Shown here piece by piece: positions 1 through 9,481 of a stretch of 17,113 nucleotides of DNA; position 1 is the first letter of the stretch; each line of letters starts with the position of its first letter. Source of the DNA: Actinomycetes bacterium (GTDB taxonomy: Bacteria; Actinomycetota; Actinomycetes; Mycobacteriales; Mycobacteriaceae); assembly GCA_022600695.1 (NCBI GenBank), contig JAHZJY010000039.1, positions 1 to 17,113 on the forward strand, read 5' to 3'. Under the pieces are notes generated by a model. It worked only from the letters and a program-made list of their open reading frames with translations, was not told where the DNA came from and did not search any database. Made by a program: the position numbers and the translations under genes.

Positions 1-851
1 AGCAAGAACGGCGACAACAAGGCGAAGACATCGCGGGCACCGTAGGCGCTCTGCGAGATCGGCCCGGCCGCGGTGGTCGATGCGGCCGCGAGCATCAGGC
101 CGATCAGCATGGACCCGGAGTCGCCCATGAAGATCTTCGCCGGGTGAAAATTGTGCGGCAGAAAGCCGAGGCAGGCCCCGGCCAGCACCACCGAGATCAC
201 CGCCGGCGGGTAGAACAGCACATCGCCGCCGTGGTCGCGCAGCAGACCGACGGAGAAGATGCAGATCGCCATGGCGGTGATCAGCCCCAGCCCGGCCGCC
301 AGCCCGTCGAGTCCGTCGACGAAATTCATCGCGTTGACCACAGCAACCGTCAAAGCAAGAGTCAGCAGGATGGAGGAGGCTTGGTCGAGAACGATCGTGC
401 CGATACCGCCGAAGGGGATGTAGAGAACACTCCATGCGACGCCCATGGTGACCAGCACGCTGGCGGCGGTGATCTGGCCGGCGAATTTCGTCAGCGCATC
501 CAGGCCCCACCTGTCGTCGATCAGCCCGATGCCCATGATCAGTCCGCCGGCGATGACCACTGCCGGCATGCCGGACGAGTAGACGAAGCCCCGGGTCAGC
601 GCGGGGAGTTGGGACGCCAGAAAGACCGCGGTGACGACGCCGGCGTACATGGCCAGCCCGCCCATCCGCGGAGTCGGTGTGGAGTGGACATCGCGCTTGC
701 GCGGGTGGGCGACCGCGCCGAGCCGGGTGGCCAGCACCCGCACGCCACCGGTGGCGAAATAGGTGACGATCGCGGCGGTGAGACCGACCAGTGCCAGTTC
801 CCGCAACGGAACACCGGCACCCCGGTCGGACAGCGCGAGGATCGTCACCAT
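1..851 (-). CDS. wecA: WecA-type undecaprenyl-phosphate GlcNAc-1-phosphate transferase, 3' part cut off by window edge
   Basis: This integral membrane enzyme moves a sugar-1-phosphate (GlcNAc-1-P in mycobacteria) from a UDP-sugar to decaprenyl phosphate, the first lipid-linked step of the arabinogalactan linker. About 283 codons are present, where the mycobacterial protein has about 400, so the C-terminal third is missing at the left edge. Family motifs are clear: the Asp pair in GLIDDRWG near residue 112, the metal/catalytic segment NFVDGLDGLAAG near 173-184, HNFHPAK near 233, and GDSGS near 242. Hydrophobic segments alternate between them, as in PNPT-family transferases. The ATG at 851 is the best visible start. 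An in-frame TTG lies three codons upstream, and homologues have a longer, poorly conserved N-terminus, so the true start may be slightly upstream. It lies 31 bases after tsaC on the same strand and is probably co-transcribed with it. Confidence 0.93.
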   Translation of the reverse strand, partial: MVTILALSDRGAGVPLRELALVGLTAAIVTYFATGGVRVLATRLGAVAHPRKRDVHSTPTPRMGGLAMYAGVVTAVFLASQLPALTRGFVYSSGMPAVVIAGGLIMGIGLIDDRWGLDALTKFAGQITAASVLVTMGVAWSVLYIPFGGIGTIVLDQASSILLTLALTVAVVNAMNFVDGLDGLAAGLGLITAMAICIFSVGLLRDHGGDVLFYPPAVISVVLAGACLGFLPHNFHPAKIFMGDSGSMLIGLMLAAASTTAAGPISQSAYGARDVFALLSPFL

Positions 852-882
852 TGAAGCCAAAGCTACTTCACCATCCCGGCGG

Positions 883-1536
883 TCAATCGCCCATCACGGC
901 CGGATCGATTCCGAGGACTTCGGCGATCGCTTCTGCGCTGACCGGCCCGTGGCGCAGGACACGCGGCGTACGCCCGGTCAGGTCGACGATGGTGGACGCC
1001 GCCTGTTGCTGCGCCGGACCACCGTCGAGATAGACGTCGACGAGGTCACCGAGTTGGCTCTGAGCCTCGGCTGCGTTGGTGGCCGGTGGCCGACCGGAGA
1101 CGTTGGCGCTGGAAACCGCCATCGGCCCGGTCTGCCGAAGCAATTCGAGCGCGACCGGTTGTAGCGGCATTCGAAGCATCACCGTGCCGCGCGCGTCACC
1201 GAGGTCCCATTGCAGCGACGGCGCCTGCTGAACCACCAGACTCAGCGCTCCCGGCCAGAAGGCGCGGACCAGTTCGCGGGCGTTATCGGGGACGTGAAGG
1301 ACGAGGCCGTCGATGGTCTGCCAGGAGCCGACCAGCACGCCGACCGGCATGTCACGGCCGCGGCCCTTGGCCGCGAGCAGACCGGCGACCGCCTGGCTGT
1401 CGAAGGCGTCGGCACCGATCCCGTACACCGTGTCGGTGGGCATCACGACCAGCCTGCCGCTCTTGACCGCCGCCGCGGCCGCGGTGATGGCATCGGACCG
1501 ACCGTCCGGTTCACGGCAGTCGAACAGCTGGGTCAC
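883..1536 (-). CDS. tsaC: L-threonylcarbamoyladenylate synthase (TsaC/YrdC/YwlC family)
   Basis: The protein makes threonylcarbamoyl-AMP from threonine, bicarbonate and ATP in the cytoplasm, the first step of t6A formation at position 37 of ANN-decoding tRNAs. It has 217 residues, the short TsaC form without the extra C-terminal Sua5 domain. The YrdC fold is supported by PTDTVYGIG at 33-41, the Lys/Arg-rich KGRGRDMP at 57-64, SSANVSG at 142-148 and STIVDLT at 181-187, which form the nucleotide and substrate pocket. The start is GTG, two bases after the prmC TAA stop (1539-1541), so it is probably translated by ribosomes finishing prmC. Family identification is firm. The gene is also named ywlC or sua5 in actinobacteria. 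Confidence 0.95.
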   Translation of the reverse strand: MTQLFDCREPDGRSDAITAAAAAVKSGRLVVMPTDTVYGIGADAFDSQAVAGLLAAKGRGRDMPVGVLVGSWQTIDGLVLHVPDNARELVRAFWPGALSLVVQQAPSLQWDLGDARGTVMLRMPLQPVALELLRQTGPMAVSSANVSGRPPATNAAEAQSQLGDLVDVYLDGGPAQQQAASTIVDLTGRTPRVLRHGPVSAEAIAEVLGIDPAVMGD

Positions 1537-1538
1537 GT

Positions 1539-2429
1539 TTACTGCCCCGTTTCCACTCGAGCGGCGCGGCGGGCGGTCACGAAACGGGGCCGGCCGGCGA
1601 GGTCGCGGTGCGCCTCGATGTCAATGAAAGCGCCGGTGGTCCTGATCGTGTCAACGGTGGCAACCGATCTCGTCTCATCGTGTTCGATCGCCAGCAGGCC
1701 GCTGGGTCTCAGCAGGTCGACGGCCCGGCCGACTATCGGTGCGATGACTGCCATCCCGTCGGGCCCACCGAACAGCGCATGCGCCGGATCATGCTCGGCG
1801 ACTTCGGGTTCGAGCACCGCGCCGACGGGGATATAGGGCGGGTTGGCCACCAGCAGATCCACCGCGCCGACGAGGTCGGGCAGAAGGTCGGGGTCGGTCA
1901 CGTCAGCGTCCACCAGCCGCACCCCGGTCCCGGACGTGTTGGACCGCGCGTAGTCCAGTGCGACGGCGTCGTCATCGACCGCGATAACCCGGGCGTCGGG
2001 GCGGCCGGCAGCCAGCGCAATCGCCAATGCGCCCGAACCCGTACACAGATCAACGATCACCGGATCGGCCGGAAGCGCCTGCACACGAGCCCATTCCAGA
2101 AGCACCTCGGTCTCGGGACGCGGAATGAACACGCCCGGGCCCACCTTCAATCGCACCGGACCGAAGTCCGCGGTGCCGGTGATGTGCTGCAACGGGATTC
2201 TCTGCGCGCGGGCCGCGACGGCATCCCTGAATCGGGCATAGAACTGCGCGTCGGGCGGATCCAGCAGCGTCAATCGGCCTCGCTCGGCGCCGGCTACATC
2301 CGCGGCCAGCAATTCCGCATCGTTTCGCGCCGAGTCGATCCCGGCCTCGGCCAGCTCCGCCGCGGCGGTGACGATCGCCTCGCGCACGCGGGCCGGCGTC
2401 AGCCCTCGGCTACCGCTCACCCTGGTCAT
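1539..2429 (-). CDS. prmC: Peptide chain release factor N5-glutamine methyltransferase
   Basis: The enzyme methylates the glutamine of the GGQ motif in release factors using S-adenosylmethionine, which raises peptide-release efficiency. It has 296 residues. The N-terminal helical release-factor-binding domain (about 1-95) includes PLQHITG at 79-85. The Rossmann methyltransferase domain follows, with FIPRPETE at 101-108, SAM-binding [14 protein letters not shown] at 127-140 and the catalytic NPPYIP at 196-201. Its ATG shares bases with the TGA stop of prfA (ATGA, 2426-2429), and no good ribosome binding site precedes it, so translation is probably coupled to prfA. The target of the enzyme, Gln238 of RF1, is encoded immediately upstream. 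The gene was formerly annotated hemK. Confidence 0.96.
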   Translation of the reverse strand: MTRVSGSRGLTPARVREAIVTAAAELAEAGIDSARNDAELLAADVAGAERGRLTLLDPPDAQFYARFRDAVAARAQRIPLQHITGTADFGPVRLKVGPGVFIPRPETEVLLEWARVQALPADPVIVDLCTGSGALAIALAAGRPDARVIAVDDDAVALDYARSNTSGTGVRLVDADVTDPDLLPDLVGAVDLLVANPPYIPVGAVLEPEVAEHDPAHALFGGPDGMAVIAPIVGRAVDLLRPSGLLAIEHDETRSVATVDTIRTTGAFIDIEAHRDLAGRPRFVTARRAARVETGQ

Positions 2430-3505
2430 GTCTGTTGCAGCCGGGACTGCTTGTCCGCGGCCGCGAGCGCGTCGAGTAGCGCATCGAGGTCACCCTCGAG
2501 CACCTGATCGAGGTTGTGCGACTTGAAGTTGATCCGGTGATCGGCAATCCGGTTTTCCGGGAAGTTGTAGGTCCGGATCCGCTCGGAGCGGTCGACGGTG
2601 CGGATCTGGCTGGCCCGGTCCGCCGACGCATCGGCCTGTGCCTGCTCCTCCGCCGCCGCCTGCAGTCGGGCGGCCAGCACCTGCATGGCCCGTGCCTTGT
2701 TCTGCAACTGCGATCGCTCGTTCTGGCAGGTGACCACGATGCCGGTCGGCAGGTGGGTGATACGCACCGCGGAGTCGGTGGTGTTGACCCCCTGGCCACC
2801 CTTGCCGGACGAGCGGTAGACGTCGATACGCAGATCGGACTCGTCGATCTGGACCTCCTCGACCTCGTCAGGTTCGGGGTAGACCAGTACGCCCGCCGCG
2901 GAGGTGTGGACCCGGCCCTGCGACTCGGTGACCGGAACCCGCTGCACCCGGTGCACGCCGCCCTCCCACTTCAGTCGGGCCCACACACCCTCGGCCGCAT
3001 CGGCCTTGGCGCCTATCGCAATGGTGGCTTCCTTGTACCCGCCCAGATCGGAGAAGGTCTCGTCGAGCACGGTCACCGTCCAGCCGTGCCGTTCGGCGTA
3101 GCGGACGTACATTCTGGCCAGGTCCGCGGCGAACAACGCCGACTCCTCCCCACCCTCGCCGGACTTCACCTCCAGCACGATGTCGTCGGAGTCGTGCGGA
3201 TCCCGTGGCGCCAGCATGTCGGTGAGTTGACCGTCGAGGTCGGCGACCCTGGCCTCCAGCTCAGTGACCTCTGCGGCGAAGGACGTGTCGTCGGCGGCCA
3301 GCTCACGGGCGGCCTCGAGGTCCCCGCGCGCGGTGTCGAGCTTGCGGTAGGTGGCCACGATCGGCGCCAGCCGCGCGAACCGTTTTCCCACCCGTTTGGC
3401 GTTGGCGGCGTCGCTGTGCAGCTCCGGATCGGACAACTGGCGTTCGAGATCGGCGTGCTCGGTCAACACGGCATCGACCGCAACGGCGGGAGCGCTCTGC
3501 GCCAT
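2426..3505 (-). CDS. prfA: Peptide chain release factor 1 (RF1)
   Basis: RF1 recognises UAA and UAG stop codons in the ribosomal A site and triggers peptide hydrolysis. It has 359 residues, the usual length. The codon-recognition tripeptide is PVT at 191-193 (PxT type, as in RF1 rather than the SPF of RF2), and the catalytic GGQ lies at 236-238 in [10 protein letters not shown]. The N-terminal part up to about residue 105 is the expected helical domain 1. The ATG start has an AGAGG ribosome binding site six bases upstream. The gene lies 97 bases after rpmE, separated by a strong hairpin (3552-3595), so it probably depends on its own promoter or on readthrough. Its stop overlaps the prmC start by four bases. 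Confidence 0.97.
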   Translation of the reverse strand: MAQSAPAVAVDAVLTEHADLERQLSDPELHSDAANAKRVGKRFARLAPIVATYRKLDTARGDLEAARELAADDTSFAAEVTELEARVADLDGQLTDMLAPRDPHDSDDIVLEVKSGEGGEESALFAADLARMYVRYAERHGWTVTVLDETFSDLGGYKEATIAIGAKADAAEGVWARLKWEGGVHRVQRVPVTESQGRVHTSAAGVLVYPEPDEVEEVQIDESDLRIDVYRSSGKGGQGVNTTDSAVRITHLPTGIVVTCQNERSQLQNKARAMQVLAARLQAAAEEQAQADASADRASQIRTVDRSERIRTYNFPENRIADHRINFKSHNLDQVLEGDLDALLDALAAADKQSRLQQT

Positions 3506-3551
3506 CGTCCGTCCTCTCGCGCTGTCGAGTCAGTTCGGTCCCGGAACACAG

Positions 3552-3595
3552 ACCGACGCCCGGTCGCTCGCACACGGCGAGCGGCGGGCGTCGGT
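3552..3595 (-). terminator. Hairpin terminator candidate between rpmE and prfA
   Basis: Read on the minus strand, ACCGACGCCCG pairs with CGGGCGTCGGT (11 base pairs). After a 1x2 internal loop, CGCTCGC pairs with GCGAGCG (7 base pairs) around the five-base loop CGTGT. It begins about seven bases after the rpmE TAG stop. There is no U-tract after it, as is common for mycobacterial candidate terminators. It could end rpmE (and rho) transcripts or protect their 3' end. Function is inferred from position and stem strength. Confidence 0.65.
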
Positions 3596-3602
3596 GATCA
3601 AG

Positions 3603-3863
3603 CTAGCTGTCAGTGGATTCCGAGCCGGCGTCGGCGGCCGCGTCGGCCACCTTCGCCGCACGCTTGCCGTAGCGCTTCTCGAAACGGGCCACCCGGCCGC
3701 CGCTGTCGAGGATTTTCTGTTTACCGGTGTAGAACGGGTGGCACTGGGAGCAGACCTCGACCACGATGTGGCCGCTCTCCTTGGTGCTTCGGGTGGTGAA
3801 GTTGTTACCGCAGCCGCAGACCACGGTGGTCTCGACGTAGGCCGGATGAATGCCGCTCTTCAT
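3603..3863 (-). CDS. rpmE: Ribosomal protein bL31, zinc-binding form
   Basis: This is a small large-subunit ribosomal protein that contributes to the bridge between 50S and 30S. It has 86 residues, with the family core in the first 70 and a low-complexity Ala/Asp-rich tail. The zinc-binding cysteines are present: C16 and C18 in VCGCGN, C38 and C41 in VCSQCHP. This marks it as the C+ paralogue used under zinc sufficiency, as opposed to the cysteine-free paralogue that Zur-type control induces. The ATG start has AGAGGA five bases upstream. It lies 138 bases downstream of rho on the same strand, and that gap holds a possible promoter of its own. A strong hairpin follows the stop. Confidence 0.97.
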   Translation of the reverse strand: MKSGIHPAYVETTVVCGCGNNFTTRSTKESGHIVVEVCSQCHPFYTGKQKILDSGGRVARFEKRYGKRAAKVADAAADAGSESTDS

Positions 3864-3937
3864 GATTTCCTCTGCTGTTGATGGTCGCCGGGTCGCCTGA
3901 GCCGATGGCGTGAACCGGTACCGGAGGTGACCGGCCC

Positions 3938-3967
3938 ATTATGCCAGCTCAGCTGCCACCAGCCCAA
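3938..3967 (-). promoter_or_regulatory. Possible sigma-A-type promoter for rpmE
   Basis: On the minus strand TTGGGC (3967-3962) is separated by 18 bases from CATAAT (3943-3938), about 75 bases upstream of the rpmE ATG. The -10 element matches TATAAT at five of six positions, while the -35 match is partial. It lies inside the 138-base rho-rpmE gap, which otherwise shows no obvious hairpin or reading frame. An independent promoter would let rpmE be made without rho. The call rests on sequence match only. Confidence 0.35.
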
Positions 3968-4001
3968 ACGGACCGGCGGTTGAAGAATTCAGGTGTCCGC
4001 G

Positions 4002-5777
4002 TCAGTCGTTGTCCATCGTGCCCGGTGTCGTCTTGGACACCTGGACCAGGAACTCGTAATTGGTCTTGGTCTTACGCAGCTGACTCATCAACAGGTCGAT
4101 GGCCTGATGACTGTCCAGGCCGCTGAGCACCCGGCGCAGTTTGTGCACGACCGAGAACTCGTCGGGCGAGAGCAGCAGTTCGTCCTTGCGGGTGCCCGAC
4201 GGGTTGACGTCGACGGCGGGGAACACCCGACGCTCGGCGATCTTACGGTCGAGCTTGAGCTCGGCGTTGCCGGTGCCCTTGAACTCCTCGAAGATCACCG
4301 TGTCGCCGGTGGAGCCGGTTTCGACCATGGCGGTGGCGATGATGGTCAGCGATCCCCCGTCCTCGATATTGCGCGCCGCGCCGAGGAACCGCTTGGGCGG
4401 GTACAGCGCGGTGGAGTCCACACCGCCGGACAGGATTCGTCCCGACGCCGGCGAGGCGTTGTTGTAGGCGCGCCCCAGACGGGTGATCGAGTCGAGCAGC
4501 ACCACGACGTCCTTGCCCTGCTCGACGAGTCGCTTGGCCCGCTCGATGGCGAGTTCGGCGGCCTGGGTGTGATCGGACGGCGGTCGGTCGAAGGTGGAGG
4601 CGATGACCTCCCCCTTGACCGATCGCTGCATGTCGGTCACTTCCTCGGGCCGTTCGTCGACCAGCACGACCATCAGATGGCATTCCGGGTTGTTGCGGGT
4701 GATCGCATTGGCGATGTCCTGCATGATCGTGGTCTTGCCGGCTTTGGGCGGCGAGACGATCAGCGCGCGCTGACCTTTGCCGATCGGCATGATCAGGTCG
4801 ATGACCCGGGTGGTGAGCCGTTCCGGCGAGGTCTCCAACCGCAGCCGCTGATTGGGGTACAGCGGGGTCAGCTTGCTGAATTCCGGACGGTTGCGGGCCG
4901 CCTCGACCGGACCGCCGTTGACGCTGTCCAGGCGTACCAGAGGGTTGAACTTCTGGCGCTGGTTCCCACCGCCTCCTTCGCCATCCCGCGGTACCCGTAC
5001 CGCTCCCGTGACGGCGTCGCCGCGGCGCAGTCCGTTCTTGCGGACCATGTTCATCGACACGTAGACGTCATTGGGACCGGCGAGATAACCCGAGGTCCGC
5101 ACGAAGGCGTAGTTGTCGAGCACATCGAGGATGCCGGCGACCGGCTGGACCACATCGTCCTCGCGCAATTCGGTCTCACCCCCGCCCTCACCAGGGTTAC
5201 GTTCGCCGCGGCGACGCCGGTCCCGGAACCGCCGGCCGCGCCGGCCTCCGCGACCCTCGCCGTCGTCGTCCCGGTTCTGCTGACCGCCGGAGTCACCGCC
5301 CTGCCCGCCGGAATCCCGCGGCTGGGCCTTCGGCGAGCCACCGTCGGCACCGTCCCGGGCGGGACGCTGGCCGCGATCGCGGGCCGGACGCTCGCCCCGG
5401 CGCTCGCCGGTCGCCTGCCCGGTCGGCTCGGCGGGGTCGGACCGCTCGGCCGCGGCCGGCTCGGTGGGCTCGGACTTCTCGGCCGCGGCCGGCTCCGCGG
5501 GACCGGCCCGTTTTCCGCCGTTGCGGGCATCACCGTCGCGAGGGCCGCTCTGGACTGCCCGGATAGCCTCGATCAGCTCGTTCTTGCGCATACCGGAGGT
5601 GCCCTTGACTCCGACCTGGCCGGCCAGGGCGCGTAGTTCCGGCAGCACCATCGTGGTCAGTGAGCCGCCGGCCGGGGCCTTCTCGGCAACTTCGGCCGGG
5701 CTCTCCGGGCTGGTGGCCGCCGACGCATCGGTCCGCGGGGTCCGGCCTTGCGCCGTGATCAGGTCCGTTTCGGTCAC
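4002..5777 (-). CDS. rho: Transcription termination factor Rho
   Basis: Rho is a hexameric RNA-dependent ATPase that dissociates transcription complexes. The protein has 591 residues against about 420 in E. coli. The order is a Rho N-terminal helical domain (about 40-77), an actinobacterial insert rich in Arg, Gly, Asp, Gln and Pro (about 78-204), the RNA-binding CSD domain (about 205-285), then the motor: Walker A SPPKAGKTT at 342-350, Walker B LVDERPEE at 372-379, and the DSITRLGRAYN and GGVDSTALYPPKRF segments forming the central RNA loops. The insert is probably disordered and aids RNA binding. Met484 in ATAMVETG sits where E. coli has Leu, a change linked to bicyclomycin insensitivity in mycobacterial Rho. 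The start is GTG with AAAGGAAA just upstream. The gene has its own promoter and long leader after thrB. Confidence 0.97.
   Translation of the reverse strand: MTETDLITAQGRTPRTDASAATSPESPAEVAEKAPAGGSLTTMVLPELRALAGQVGVKGTSGMRKNELIEAIRAVQSGPRDGDARNGGKRAGPAEPAAAEKSEPTEPAAAERSDPAEPTGQATGERRGERPARDRGQRPARDGADGGSPKAQPRDSGGQGGDSGGQQNRDDDGEGRGGRRGRRFRDRRRRGERNPGEGGGETELREDDVVQPVAGILDVLDNYAFVRTSGYLAGPNDVYVSMNMVRKNGLRRGDAVTGAVRVPRDGEGGGGNQRQKFNPLVRLDSVNGGPVEAARNRPEFSKLTPLYPNQRLRLETSPERLTTRVIDLIMPIGKGQRALIVSPPKAGKTTIMQDIANAITRNNPECHLMVVLVDERPEEVTDMQRSVKGEVIASTFDRPPSDHTQAAELAIERAKRLVEQGKDVVVLLDSITRLGRAYNNASPASGRILSGGVDSTALYPPKRFLGAARNIEDGGSLTIIATAMVETGSTGDTVIFEEFKGTGNAELKLDRKIAERRVFPAVDVNPSGTRKDELLLSPDEFSVVHKLRRVLSGLDSHQAIDLLMSQLRKTKTNYEFLVQVSKTTPGTMDND
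5430..5495 (-). repeat. 33-base tandem duplication inside the rho insert
   Basis: Two adjacent 33-base units encode EPAAAEKSEPT (residues 95-105) and EPAAAERSDPA (106-116). An 18-base core, ctcggccgcggccggctc on the plus strand, is identical at 5445-5462 and 5478-5495. The period is exactly 11 codons, so the frame is kept. It lies in the low-complexity, probably unstructured linker of Rho. Confidence 0.8.
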
Positions 5778-5821
5778 GGATTTCCTTTCTTCCCTCGCGG
5801 TCTGGACTCGCGGGGGTTTCC

Positions 5822-5849
5822 TGCGCTCAGCCGATTAGCTGAACGCGCA
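5822..5849 (-). promoter_or_regulatory. Stem-loop in the rho leader
   Basis: On the minus strand TGCGC pairs with GCGCA and TCAGC with GCTGA, separated by a two-base GT bulge on the 5' side, around the six-base loop TAATCG. This makes ten base pairs, ending about 45 bases before the rho GTG. The last codons and stop of an 11-residue upstream reading frame lie inside the stem, so a translating ribosome would open it. An attenuator or RNA-stability role is inferred. Confidence 0.45.
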
Positions 5850-5862
5850 AGCTCACCGTCAT
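5827..5862 (-). other. Possible upstream open reading frame in the rho leader (11 codons plus stop)
   Basis: ATG at 5862 opens a frame reading MTVSLRVQLIG and stopping at TGA 5829-5827. A nine-codon frame (MASYRGTH plus stop) ends five bases before this ATG. Neither has a recognisable ribosome binding site, so translation is uncertain. The interest is positional, because the stop codon sits inside the leader hairpin. Confidence 0.2.
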
Positions 5863-5992
5863 CGGTGTCAGTGGGTACCGCGATAGGAGGCCATCAGGCC
5901 AACCAGTCGGTCCACTGGATGAGACACTCAACGGAATCGGTGATCGTCCTAGTGTCGGCGCAAAAGTTACGCTACAGAAGCTGGACGCCCTG

Positions 5993-6021
5993 AGACTAGT
6001 CTGCCGAGCGGCCGCTGGCAA
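5993..6021 (-). promoter_or_regulatory. Promoter of rho
   Basis: On the minus strand TTGCCA (6021-6016) and TAGTCT (5998-5993) are separated by exactly 17 bases. The -35 matches TTGACA at five of six positions and the -10 fits the mycobacterial TANNNT pattern. It begins ten bases after the thrB stop. Two perfect 10-base palindromes overlap it: AGACTAGTCT (5993-6002, over the -10) and AGCGGCCGCT (6007-6016, in the spacer). They could be operator halves or chance. Confidence 0.6.
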
Positions 6022-6030
6022 GAACGGGGC

Positions 6031-8101
<2,071 letters not shown>

Positions 8102-8105
<4 letters not shown>

Positions 8106-9481
8106 TCGCTGGTTCCCTCCATCCGGAGAACACTGGTGACCTCGTCGACCACGTCGAGACCGGCCAGCGCCGACACCGTCTCGGACAGCGCCGCGTCGGT
8201 CGCCCGGTGGGTGACCACCACAATCCGGGCTCCGGCCAACCGGCCCGTGCCCTCATCAACGACGCCTTCCTGGCGGACTTCAGCGATGCTGACCTCACGC
8301 TTACCGAATTCAGTTGCCACCGAAGCTAATACGCCAGGCAGATCTTTCACCTTCATGCTGACGTAATACCGGGTGGAAATAAGGCCCATGGGCGCAATCG
8401 GCAACTCCGCGTACTTGGACTCCCGCGGCCCACGGCCACCCTGAACCCGGTTGCGCGCGGCCATCACCAGATCACCCATCACTGCTGACGCGGTGGGGTC
8501 ACCGCCCGCGCCCTGTCCGTAGAACATCAGCCGTCCGGCCGCTTCGGCCTCCACCACCACCGCGTTGAACGCGCCATTGACGGTGGCCAGCGGGTGTTCC
8601 AGCGGAACCAACGCCGGATAGACGCGGGCCGAAACCCGTTGCTGGGCGAACCCTTGCCCGGAGGGTGGTGTGATTCGCTCGCAGATGGCCAACAGCTTGA
8701 TCGTGCAGCCCAGCGCCCGAGCAGCCGCGAAGTCCGCGGGACTGACCTTGGTGATGCCCTCCCGGTACACATCATCAGCGGTGACCCGGGTGTGGAAGGC
8801 GATCGAGGCCAGAATCGCCGCCTTGGCGGCCGCGTCATAACCCTCGACATCGGCGGTGGGGTCGGCCTCGGCGTAGCCGAGTGCACTCGCATCGGCCAGC
8901 GCGGAGGCGTAATCGGCTCCGGTCGAGTCCATCTCGGACAGGATGTAGTTCGTCGTCCCGTTGACGATACCCGCGACCCTCAGCACACTGTCACCGGCCA
9001 GCGACTGGGTCAGCGGGCGGATCACCGGAATCGCGCCCGCCACTGCGGCCTCGAAGTAGAGGTCCACGTGGGCGCGTTCAGCGGCCTGGGCCAGTTCACC
9101 GGTGGACTGGGCGAGTAGCGCCTTGTTGGCGGTCACCACCGATTTGCCGTGCTCGAGTGCGGTGAGAATGGCCTTGCGCGCGGGTTCGACCGGGCCCATC
9201 AACTCCACGACGATGTCGACGTCCTCGCGGGAGACCAGATGTTCGACGTTGTCGGTCAGCAGCTCCACCGGCACGCCCCGGTCGGCCCCCACCCGCCGGA
9301 CCGCGACGCCCCGTAATTCCAGCGGCGCGCCGATGCGGGCTGCCAAGTCGGTCGCACTCTCGCCGATGATCCGGACCACCTCGCACCCGACGTTGCCGAG
9401 GCCCAGCACCGCGACCCCGATCGGCTTTTCCTGTGGGTTCATTTTCGATCGGCCTTCGCTACTCGCTGTATTCACAGTCAC
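8102..9481 (-). CDS. hom: Homoserine dehydrogenase
   Basis: The enzyme reduces aspartate-4-semialdehyde to homoserine with NAD(P)H, the branch point toward threonine and methionine. It has 459 residues from the GTG at 9481. The nucleotide-binding GLGNVG is at 27-32 and TANKALLA at 117-124. The active-site segment [19 protein letters not shown] at 202-220 includes the catalytic Lys220. A C-terminal ACT domain starts near residue 373 ([17 protein letters not shown]), the likely site of threonine feedback. The first 13 residues are unlike homologues, which begin near Met14 (ATG at 9442). I kept the GTG because GGAGGT stands four bases before it and its GTGA overlaps the lysA stop. Also called thrA in mycobacteria. 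Confidence 0.95.

Larger units (their letters stand above)
5778..5986 (-). promoter_or_regulatory. Long 5' leader of rho
   Basis: If transcription starts about seven bases after the TAGTCT element, rho has a leader of about 200 bases, which is long for a mycobacterial mRNA. It holds several inverted repeats: CCAGT/ACTGG (5903-5918), GGCC/GGCC (5889-5900) and a stronger stem at 5822-5849. It also has two very short ATG reading frames (5868-5894 and 5827-5862). The AAAGGAAA ribosome binding site for the rho GTG lies at its end. Many bacterial rho genes control themselves by premature termination in the leader, so that role is plausible here. The sequence alone does not prove it. Confidence 0.5.

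Noticed and set aside
3993..5636. Plus-strand open frame of 547 codons opposite rho
   Set aside because: It mirrors the rho coding sequence, has no recognisable domain and a low-complexity translation. Long antisense frames are expected in DNA this GC-rich. The same holds for the frames at 2516-3799, 6978-8366, 9433-10557 and 13162-14454.
5827..6021. 64-codon frame on the minus strand in the rho leader
   Set aside because: Its TTG start is the -35 element of the rho promoter, so it could not be translated from that transcript. Only the short 3' ATG part (5827-5862) remains as a weak uORF candidate.
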